64,000 nt of DNA from Planomonospora sp. ID67723 (lineage in GTDB: Bacteria > Actinomycetota > Actinomycetes > Streptosporangiales > Streptosporangiaceae), in contig NZ_JABTEZ010000003.1 of assembly GCF_015711605.1 (NCBI RefSeq), positions 372,001 to 436,000 of the forward strand, in the 5' to 3' direction. Shown here piece after piece: positions 8,590 to 15,518 of this stretch; position 1 is the stretch's first letter, and the number at the start of each line of letters is the position of its first letter. A program made the translations under genes and the position numbers. The notes beneath the pieces were generated by a model, which searched no databases, had not been told where the DNA came from, and worked only from the letters and a program-made list of their open reading frames with translations.

Positions 8590-9639
8590 CTACGGGGCGG
8601 GGCGCAGGGAGACGGTCACGCCCTCGGCGGCGGAGCGGCGGGCGGCTTCCAGGACGGTGAGGGCCTCGACCGCCTCCTCGACGCCGACCGGGGGCGGAGC
8701 ACCCTCGCGGAGAGCCGCGGCCACGGCCCGGTAGAAGCCGAGGTAGTCGCCGGGCTCGGTGCGGATCCTGCGGCTGTCGGCGTCGGTGCCGAGCACGCCC
8801 CAGCGCTCCTCGGGGTCGTCGCCGAAGCCGGGCGAGTCCGGGGTGAGACCCGCGCGCAGGCGGTCCTCCTGGACGTCCAGGCCGTGCTTGACGTAGGCGG
8901 CTCGCGAGCCCAGCACGCGGAAACGCGGCCCGAGCTGCGGGGTCACCGCACTGACCCACAGGTGCGACCGGGCGCCGCTCGCGTGGGCGAGGGCGATGAA
9001 GGTGTCGTCGTCGGAGACGACCTGGGACCGGCGGACGTCGGACTCGGCGTAGACCGAGACGGCCGGGCCCAGCAGGTGCAGGGCCTGGTCGACCAGGTGG
9101 CTGCCGAGGTCGTACAGCAGGCCGCCGACCTCCTCCGCGCCGCCCAGCTCCCGCCAGCCGCCCTTGGGGACCGGTCGCCACCGCTCGAAGCGGGACTCCA
9201 GCCGGTTCACGGTGCCGAGCTCGCCGGAGGCGACCAGCCGCTCGATCGTCAGGAAGTCGCCGTCCCATCGCCGGTTCTGGAAGACGGTCAGCATCAGCCC
9301 GCTCTCACGGGCCAGCCGCAGCAGGCCCCGCGCCTCCTCCGCGGTCGCCGCCAGCGGCTTGTCCACCACCACCGGCAGCCCCGCCTTCAGGGCCGCCTCG
9401 GCCAGTGGGACGTGGGTGCGGTTGGGGGAGGCGACCACGACCAGATCGACGGAGTCGTTCAGCTCGGCGGCGTCGGCCACCGGCCGCGCGCCGTACCGGG
9501 CCGAGACCTCGTCGGCCCGCCCGGGGTCACGGGTCACCACGGCCGACAACCGCAGGCCGGGCGTGGCGGCGATCAGCGGGGCGTGGAAGAACGCTCCGGC
9601 CACGCCGTACCCGACCAGGCCGACACGCAGTTCAGTCAT
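8590..9639 (-). CDS. Gfo/Idh/MocA-family NAD(P)-dependent oxidoreductase
   Basis: A 349-residue sugar/inositol-dehydrogenase-type protein. The N-terminus has a Rossmann motif (VGLVGYGVAG), then VVVASPNRTHVPLAEAALKAGLPVVVDKPLA, whose EKP-like DKP motif holds the conserved Lys, and a C-terminal substrate domain (GSHLVDQALHLLG). The ATG at 9639 is chosen because the Rossmann fold begins directly after it; the open frame extends further upstream. The start lies inside the end of the PAC2 gene (8-base overlap, stop at 9632), so translation is probably coupled. The natural substrate is unknown. Confidence 0.88.
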   Translation of the reverse strand: MTELRVGLVGYGVAGAFFHAPLIAATPGLRLSAVVTRDPGRADEVSARYGARPVADAAELNDSVDLVVVASPNRTHVPLAEAALKAGLPVVVDKPLAATAEEARGLLRLARESGLMLTVFQNRRWDGDFLTIERLVASGELGTVNRLESRFERWRPVPKGGWRELGGAEEVGGLLYDLGSHLVDQALHLLGPAVSVYAESDVRRSQVVSDDDTFIALAHASGARSHLWVSAVTPQLGPRFRVLGSRAAYVKHGLDVQEDRLRAGLTPDSPGFGDDPEERWGVLGTDADSRRIRTEPGDYLGFYRAVAAALREGAPPPVGVEEAVEALTVLEAARRSAAEGVTVSLRPAP

Positions 9640-10540
9640 TGCGGCGCTCGTCCCGTTCGGCCAGGAAGGCCTCGAACTGGGCGGCGAGCTCGTCACCGGT
9701 GGGCATCTCGGCCGGCTCGGCGATCAGGTTCTCCCGCTCGGAACCGGCGGCGAAGGCGTCGTACTGCTGCTCCAGGCCGCTGATCGCGGTGGACAGCTCC
9801 TCGGACGCCTCGATCTGCGCGGCGATCTCCGCGGTGGTGCGGCTCGCGGCCTCACGCAGGCTCTCCAGCGGGAAGACCAGGCCGGTGCCGCCGGTGACCG
9901 CCTCCAGCGCGGTCACCGCGGCCGTGGGGTACTCGGCCTGGGCGAGGTAGTGCGGGACGTGCACGGCGTAGCCGAGGGCGTCGTGGCCCTTCGCGCCGAG
10001 CCGGAACTCGATCAGGGCGGCCGCGCTCCCCGGGACCTGGACCTTGCCGAAGGCGCTGGTCTGCCCGGAGACCAGCTCGGGACGGCTGGCGTGACCGGTG
10101 ACGCCCAGCGGGCGGGTGTGCGGGACGGCCATCGGGATGCCGTGCGTGGTGACCAGCTTGCCGACGCCCAGACGGATGACGAGGGCCTCGACGGCGGCGG
10201 TGAACAGCTCCCACTCACGGTCCGGCTCGGGACCGGACAGCAGCAGGAACGGCGTGCCCGTCGCGTCGTGGACGAGGCGCATGACGAGCTGGGGGCTCTC
10301 GACGTCCACCCATCGGTCGGTGTCGAACGTCATGACCGGGCGCCGGGACCGGTAGTCGAGCAGGCGGTCCACGTCGAAGGTCGCGATGACCCGGTGCTCC
10401 AGCTCGGCGAGGAGATGGCCGACGGCGAGCCGACCGGCCCCGCCCGCGTCCACGAAACCGTCGAAGTGGTAGAGCAGCACCGGATCGGTCAGCTCAGGAA
10501 GGTCTTCGCTGAGCCGGTAGAGATCCGTCGGGTCGGACAC
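9632..10540 (-). CDS. PAC2-family protein (proteasome assembly chaperone-like)
   Basis: A 302-residue member of the actinobacterial PAC2 family, relatives of archaeal and eukaryotic proteasome-assembly chaperones. Family features are VLLYHFDGFVDAGGAG near the start, LLLSGPEPDREWE, and THGIPMAVPHTRP. I chose the GTG at 10540 ('VSDPTDLYRL') from the family's usual length; the open frame continues far upstream without homologous sequence, and AAGG lies about ten bases before this start. It overlaps the downstream oxidoreductase by eight bases. No proteasome genes are nearby, so its partner is not indicated. Confidence 0.85.
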   Translation of the reverse strand: MSDPTDLYRLSEDLPELTDPVLLYHFDGFVDAGGAGRLAVGHLLAELEHRVIATFDVDRLLDYRSRRPVMTFDTDRWVDVESPQLVMRLVHDATGTPFLLLSGPEPDREWELFTAAVEALVIRLGVGKLVTTHGIPMAVPHTRPLGVTGHASRPELVSGQTSAFGKVQVPGSAAALIEFRLGAKGHDALGYAVHVPHYLAQAEYPTAAVTALEAVTGGTGLVFPLESLREAASRTTAEIAAQIEASEELSTAISGLEQQYDAFAAGSERENLIAEPAEMPTGDELAAQFEAFLAERDERRND

Positions 10541-10642
10541 CGTTTCCAGCCTTTCGTCGATCGTCTCTTCAGATGAACCCGCGGGATGCCCGGTGAATTC
10601 CGGCGGTCCCGGCGACACTGGAGGGCACCCTACCGGGGCACA

Positions 10643-11035
10643 ATGGTTTGCATGCAGTCCGACCCGGAGCTCGAGGAGTTCGCCACCCGCCTGTTCGACC
10701 TGGCCAGGCGCGGGGAGACCGAGCACCTGCGCGCCTACGTCGAGGCCGGCGTCCCGGCGAACCTGACCAATGACAGGGGCGACACGTTGCTGATGCTCGC
10801 CGCCTACCACGGTCACACGGAGACGGTCCGGGCGCTGGCGGTGCTGGGCGCCGACCCGGGGCGGCCCAACGACCGCGGCCAGACCCCGCTCGCCGGAGCC
10901 GTCTTCAAGAAGGAGTCCGAGGTGATCCGGGCGCTGCTGGAAGCGGGCGCGGATCCGGACGCCGGCACGCCGTCGGCGTCCGACGCGGCGCGGATGTTCG
11001 GCCAGGACGAGTATCTTGAATGGTTCGGTCAATAG
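10643..11035 (+). CDS. Small ankyrin-repeat protein
   Basis: A 130-residue cytosolic protein made almost entirely of three to four ankyrin repeats: 'RGDTLLMLAAYHGHTETVRALAVLGADP', 'RGQTPLAGAVFKKESEVIRALLEAGADP'. Such proteins bind a protein partner and have no catalytic site. ATG 10643 is preceded by GGGG; ATG 10652 ('MQSDPELEEF') is also plausible. It is divergent from the PAC2 gene about 100 bases away. No partner gene is evident. Confidence 0.85.
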   Translation: MVCMQSDPELEEFATRLFDLARRGETEHLRAYVEAGVPANLTNDRGDTLLMLAAYHGHTETVRALAVLGADPGRPNDRGQTPLAGAVFKKESEVIRALLEAGADPDAGTPSASDAARMFGQDEYLEWFGQ

Positions 11036-11080
11036 CCGAAAGGCTAGGCTGTCCGTTATTCCACGTATATAGGAAATTTT

Positions 11081-12103
11081 GTGGCCTTCGGCCATGCTTG
11101 TTCTGTGGCACTCCCTCCGGCGAACCTGTCCTGCCAGCCCCTCCAGCTCCCCCCGCTGTCCTGCCCCTTCCCCAGTGAGGTGAGTCCCTACGCGGAGCGG
11201 GTCGACAAGGAGACCATCGTCTGGGCCGCCGGAGCCGGACTGCTGGACGGCACCGAGATGCTGTCCCGCTACAGGCAGGCGAGGTACGGCTGGCTGGGAG
11301 CCCGGACCTACCCTTACGCCGCCTACCACACCCTTCGCCTCGTGACCGACTGGTGTGTGTGGCTGTTCGCCTTCGACGACGTCTTCTGCGAGACCGACCG
11401 GCACGCCGCCGAGATCGCCCGGGCGCTGCCGCAGTTCGTCGCCGTCCTCGACGATCTCGAGGCGGGGCAGGACGACGGGCAGGTGGAAAACGTGTTCGCC
11501 CGGGCGCTGCTGGAGCTCAAGGGCCGGGTCTCCCGGTACGGCGGGGCCGACCAGGTCGACCGGTGGCGCGGCGTCACCAAGGACTACCTGTTCGCCCAGG
11601 TCTGGGAGGCGGCCAACCGGCAGGACAAGGTGGTGCCGACCTTCGACGACTACATCCTCATGCGGCGGCGGACCGGGGCGATGCTCACCGTCTTCGCCCT
11701 CATCGACGTCGCCTCCGGGCTGCGCCTCACTCCGCAGGAGTGGCGCCATCCAGACGTGCGGGCGATCACCGAGAGCGCCAACGACGTCGTGGTCTGGGAC
11801 AACGACCTCATCTCCTACCCCAAGGAGCGAGGCGCGGGCAACTCGGTCAACAACCTGGTGAACGTGCTGGCCCGGCACCGCGGCTGCTCCTTCCAGGAGG
11901 CCATGGACGAGATCGGCGGGATGAGGAACCTCGCCGTCGGCCGGATGGTCGGGCTGGGGACGTCGCTGGCGGAGCTCGGCTCGGAGGCGGTGGACGCCTA
12001 CGTGCGAGGGCTGGAGTACTGGGTCAGCGGAAGCATCGACTATTCGCTGAGCAGCCCTCGCTACACCACCGCCTGGAAGGGGGACGGTCTGCGCGCCGGG
12101 TGA
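11081..12103 (+). CDS. Class I terpene synthase (sesquiterpene-synthase type)
   Basis: A 340-residue terpene cyclase with all ionisation motifs: DDVFCE (D99, D100, E104), an NSE metal-binding motif NDLISYPKE (N241, S245, E249) and a C-terminal RY pair (R327, Y328). These residues bind three Mg2+ and the diphosphate of farnesyl or geranyl diphosphate. Length and the N-terminal LPPLSCPFPSEVSPYAERVD fit bacterial sesquiterpene synthases of the pentalenene/epi-isozizaene type. The product cannot be read from sequence. GTG 11081 follows AGGAAA by four bases; GTG 11105 is an alternative. No P450 or prenyl-diphosphate synthase adjoins it, so it may act alone. Confidence 0.9.
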   Translation: MAFGHACSVALPPANLSCQPLQLPPLSCPFPSEVSPYAERVDKETIVWAAGAGLLDGTEMLSRYRQARYGWLGARTYPYAAYHTLRLVTDWCVWLFAFDDVFCETDRHAAEIARALPQFVAVLDDLEAGQDDGQVENVFARALLELKGRVSRYGGADQVDRWRGVTKDYLFAQVWEAANRQDKVVPTFDDYILMRRRTGAMLTVFALIDVASGLRLTPQEWRHPDVRAITESANDVVVWDNDLISYPKERGAGNSVNNLVNVLARHRGCSFQEAMDEIGGMRNLAVGRMVGLGTSLAELGSEAVDAYVRGLEYWVSGSIDYSLSSPRYTTAWKGDGLRAG

Positions 12104-12148
12104 CCCGGACCGGGGGGTCAGAAGGGACGGCGCATCCGGACCGGCGGT

Positions 12149-14269
12149 TCAGATCGGGGAGAACGGGTCTTCCGGTTCGGGGTCGTCGCCGAGGGCGAGC
12201 TCGATCAGCTCGTCCAGGTTGAGCTTCTTGCCCCGGGCGAACATCTCCTCGTGCTCCTGCTCGCCGAGGAGCCGCTTGCACTCCTTGATGGCCTGGTCGT
12301 GCTCGGTGTTGAAGAACGGCGAACCCAGCCGCGGCATCCCGAACGCCCGCCAGTTCTGCTGGCCGCCTCCCATCAGCTGCGACGCGAGCGCGGGACGGCC
12401 CTCGTCCAGGGTCAGCCTGGCGATCAGCTCGACCGTCAGGCCGATGCCGAGCAGGTCGTGGAAGTAACGCTTGAGCCGCAGCGACTCGCGGGCGTGCGCC
12501 ATCGCCTCGTCCGCCCGGCCGAGCCCGTGGAAGGCGGTGGCCAGGGCGTAGATGGCGTAGGAGCGCAGCCAGACCTCGCCGCGCTGGGTGCACACGGCGA
12601 TGCAGTCGCGCAGCAGCACCTCGGCCTCGGCCGGGTCGTTCTGCATGAGCAGCACCATCGAGAGCTCGACGATCGAGGGGAGCAGGCCGGGGTTCAGCTC
12701 GCGGCCGCTCTTGTGGAACTCGATCGCGACGCCGAGCAGCGCGCTGGCCTTCTGCAGGTCGCCCTGGAGGAACGCCGCGGTCCCCAGCATCTTGGTGGCC
12801 AGGATGACGGCGCCCGAGTCGCCCACCCGGACCGCGTCGGAGCTGCACTGCTCCGCGGCCTCGATGGCGCCCTTGGTGTTGCCCTGGCTGCTGTGGATGT
12901 AGGACAGCACCCACAGGGCCTTGCACCGCTCGGAGCTGGGGTTGGGGACCAGCGAGAGCGCCTTCTCCAGGTAGAGCCTGCCCTCACGGGCCAGCCCGCA
13001 GGCCACCCACATGAACCAGAGTGAGGAGAGCAGCCGCAGGCCGGCCTCCGCTTCGCCGGGTCTGTTCAGGCAGTAGTCGAGCGCGACGCGGACGTTGTCG
13101 TGCTCGTGCCGCATCCGGACGTACCAGTAGACCTGGCGGGGGCCGGACCAGGCCTCCTCGCCGCGTATGGCGAGCTGCAGGTAGTAGTCGCGGTGCCGCT
13201 CGCGCACCGCGTCGGTCTCGCCGAGCTTGTCCAGCCACTCCTCGCCGTACTGGCGCAGGGTGTCGATCAGCCGGTAGCGGTGCCCCGAGGGGGTGCCGTC
13301 GCTCAGCAGGATGGACTTCTCCACCAGGCTGGAGATGAGATTCATGATCCCTTCGCCGGGGAGGTTCTCCCCGGCGCAGACGTAGCGGGCGGCGTCCAGT
13401 TCGAAGTCCCCGGCGAAGACCGAGAGCCGGGCCCAGAGCAGCCGTTCGGCGGGTTCGCACAGCTCGTGGCTCCACCCGATCGCGGCGCGGAGCGTCTGGT
13501 GCCGGGGCAACGCCGTGCGGCTGGCGCCGGCCAGCAGGCTGAAGCGGTCGGCCAGCAGCGCGAGGATCTGCTCCACCGACAGCGCCCGCATCCGGACCGC
13601 CGCCAGCTCGATGGCCAGGGGGATGCCGTCCAGCCGGCGGCAGAGCTCGGAGACCGGGCCGATGTTGTGCTCGTCGAGCGTGAAGCTGGGCAGGACCGCG
13701 CCGGCCCGGGCGGCGAAGAGCTGCACCGCCTCGTTGGTGAAGGGGTTCTCCCCGGGGGCGTCGCCGGGGACGGCCAGCGGCGGGATGGTGACGGTGTATT
13801 CGCCCCGGGCGTTCAGCGACTGGCGGCTGGTGGCCAGGATGGTCAGCCCCGGCGCGTGGGACAGCAGGTCCTCGAAGAGCGCCGCGCAGGCGTCGACGAG
13901 GTGCTCGCAGGTGTCGATGATCAGCAGGATCTCGCGGTCGCCCAGCCACTCGACCAGCGTCTCGTCCGCCGAGCGCGGCGACTGGTCGGCGATCCCGAGC
14001 GCGGACGTGATCGTGTGCCGGACCATCCCCTGGTCCTGGAGGCGGGCCAGGTCGGCGAACCACACGCCGTCCTTGAACTGGCCGCGCACCATGTGCGCGA
14101 TGCGCAGCGCGGTCCGGGACTTGCCGACACCGCCGATCCCGGTGACGGTGACGAGGCGGTGCTCCTGCAAACGCTGGCGCAGCGTCGTCAGCAACCTGGT
14201 GCGTCCCACGAAGCTCGTGAGCTCGTTGGGGAGATTGCCCTCTCGCCGCCATCCTGATGGCGTTGCCAT
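12149..14269 (-). CDS. STAND (NB-ARC) ATPase with TPR domain, no HTH
   Basis: A 706-residue signalling ATPase beginning NLPNELTSFVGR, the opening typical of actinobacterial LuxR/AfsR-type STAND regulators. It has a P-loop GIGGVGKS (44-51), Walker B EILLIIDTCEHL, the family motif LDGIPLAIELAA, a winged-helix region (AERLLWARLSVFAGDFELDAA) and a TPR-rich C-terminal half. Close relatives normally end in a LuxR-type HTH of about 65 residues. Here the protein ends with acidic DDPEPEDPFSPI and has no HTH at either end. It converges on the terpene synthase (45-base gap), so no co-transcription is implied. Confidence 0.88.
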   Translation of the reverse strand: MATPSGWRREGNLPNELTSFVGRTRLLTTLRQRLQEHRLVTVTGIGGVGKSRTALRIAHMVRGQFKDGVWFADLARLQDQGMVRHTITSALGIADQSPRSADETLVEWLGDREILLIIDTCEHLVDACAALFEDLLSHAPGLTILATSRQSLNARGEYTVTIPPLAVPGDAPGENPFTNEAVQLFAARAGAVLPSFTLDEHNIGPVSELCRRLDGIPLAIELAAVRMRALSVEQILALLADRFSLLAGASRTALPRHQTLRAAIGWSHELCEPAERLLWARLSVFAGDFELDAARYVCAGENLPGEGIMNLISSLVEKSILLSDGTPSGHRYRLIDTLRQYGEEWLDKLGETDAVRERHRDYYLQLAIRGEEAWSGPRQVYWYVRMRHEHDNVRVALDYCLNRPGEAEAGLRLLSSLWFMWVACGLAREGRLYLEKALSLVPNPSSERCKALWVLSYIHSSQGNTKGAIEAAEQCSSDAVRVGDSGAVILATKMLGTAAFLQGDLQKASALLGVAIEFHKSGRELNPGLLPSIVELSMVLLMQNDPAEAEVLLRDCIAVCTQRGEVWLRSYAIYALATAFHGLGRADEAMAHARESLRLKRYFHDLLGIGLTVELIARLTLDEGRPALASQLMGGGQQNWRAFGMPRLGSPFFNTEHDQAIKECKRLLGEQEHEEMFARGKKLNLDELIELALGDDPEPEDPFSPI

Positions 14270-14408
14270 GGCCGCCTCACGGGGGTAGCTGACACCTGCT
14301 CTGGCATCGTACAGCTTGGGCCGTTGACTGTCTTTTGTGCTGTGGGCGCGTACTGCGGGCTTTACCTGGGTGGTCGTCGCCGATCGTGACGCTCGTTACC
14401 ATGGACGG

Positions 14409-14576
14409 GTGACAGAGCAGCACCCAGACGACCTGCGCACCGTCGACCTCTTCGAGGACGGACCGGAGATCCTGCCCGACCAGACCTCCGACGACACCGA
14501 CCTCGGGTGGGGCGAGTGGCGCGGCTCCGGCGACGACGACCGGCTGCTGGAGGACCGCCCGCCCCACTGGGGGTAG
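14409..14576 (+). CDS. Small conserved acidic protein
   Basis: A 55-residue acidic protein ending DDDRLLEDRPPHWG, a tail I recognise from small uncharacterised actinobacterial proteins. Codons end almost always in G or C, supporting expression. The GTG at 14409 is preceded by GGACG. Function unknown. Its stop lies only six bases from the converging stop of the ABC permease gene. Confidence 0.75.
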   Translation: MTEQHPDDLRTVDLFEDGPEILPDQTSDDTDLGWGEWRGSGDDDRLLEDRPPHWG

Positions 14577-14582
14577 GCGGCC

Positions 14583-15518
14583 CTACGACACCACGTCCTT
14601 GCTCCGGAACCGGCGGAAGGCGAAGGCGACCAGGATCGCCGAGTAGGTCACCGAGACGGCCACGCCCTTGATCATGCCGCTGAAGTCGGGCTGGGGCGTG
14701 AGCGCGTCCAGCCAGGCCGTGTTCCAGAACGTCGGAAGGAACTCGCGGAGCGCGCCGAGCGCGTCCACCGCCTGCAGGATGCTGCTCACGATCACCAGCC
14801 CGACCGCCCCGCCGACCGCCCCCAGCGGGGAGTCGGTGCCGACGGAGAGCAGGAAGGCCAGCGAGGCGACCACGAGCTGGCTGACCAGGGCGTAGCCGAT
14901 CACGATCCCGAACCGGGGCAGCACGTCCAGCGCCGCGATGGTCTCGCCCGTCCCCGGGACGCGGACGTCGTTCCAGCCGAAGGCGAGGGTCCCGGCGAGC
15001 AGCGCCATCAGCGGCAGGCAGATCACCGCCGCCGCCGAGTAGACCAGCGCCACGATCAGTTTCTGCCGGAGCAGCCGGTCGCGGGGGATCGGCGCGGCCA
15101 GCAGGTAGCGCAGAGAGGACCAGTCGGCCTCGCTGGCCACCGTGTCCCCGCAGAACAGCGCCACCGCGACCACCAGCAGGAAGCTCGCCGAGACCGAGAG
15201 CGCGAACGCGGCGAAGTTCAGCCCGCCCTCGGTGGCCAAGTCGGAGATGCGCAGGGTGGCGCCACCGGGCCGCCCCCATCCGCCGCCGACCTTGAACGCG
15301 ACCACCAGCACCCACGGCAGCGCCAGCAGCAGGCCGAACATCACCATGGTCCGGCGGCGCCTGAACTGCCGGACGATCTCCACACCGAGGGGGAGCGTGT
15401 GCCCCGGCGCGTATCCGCGGGCCGCCCCGTGAGCCGTGTCGTGGCCGCGGGGTCCGGCGAGAGCCGTACCGGAGCCGTCCGTCCCCGCAGCGGCGCCCGT
15501 GCCGTTGGCGTCGTTCAT
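14583..15518 (-). CDS. ABC-2 type transporter permease
   Basis: A 311-residue membrane protein with a disordered N-terminal tail and six predicted membrane segments (e.g. VMFGLLLALPWVLVVAFKV, FAAFALSVSASFLLVVAVALF, LGAVGGAVGLVIVSSI). The pattern SEADWSSLRYLLAAPIPRDRLLRQKL is typical of ABC-2 permeases between segments two and three. The ATG at 15518 overlaps the TGA of the upstream ATPase gene by four bases (ATGA), so the two are translationally coupled and form one exporter. The cargo is unknown; the partner's hydrolase half suggests a peptide or ester-containing compound. Confidence 0.88.
   Translation of the reverse strand: MNDANGTGAAAGTDGSGTALAGPRGHDTAHGAARGYAPGHTLPLGVEIVRQFRRRRTMVMFGLLLALPWVLVVAFKVGGGWGRPGGATLRISDLATEGGLNFAAFALSVSASFLLVVAVALFCGDTVASEADWSSLRYLLAAPIPRDRLLRQKLIVALVYSAAAVICLPLMALLAGTLAFGWNDVRVPGTGETIAALDVLPRFGIVIGYALVSQLVVASLAFLLSVGTDSPLGAVGGAVGLVIVSSILQAVDALGALREFLPTFWNTAWLDALTPQPDFSGMIKGVAVSVTYSAILVAFAFRRFRSKDVVS

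Noticed and set aside
12101-12119. TGACCC...GGGTCA as terminator between the terpene synthase and STAND genes
   Set aside because: Only six paired bases; not convincing as a hairpin.
10600-14600. A terpene biosynthetic gene cluster
   Set aside because: Only the synthase itself is biosynthetic; neighbours are ankyrin, STAND and small conserved genes, mostly in other orientations, with no prenyltransferase or tailoring enzyme.
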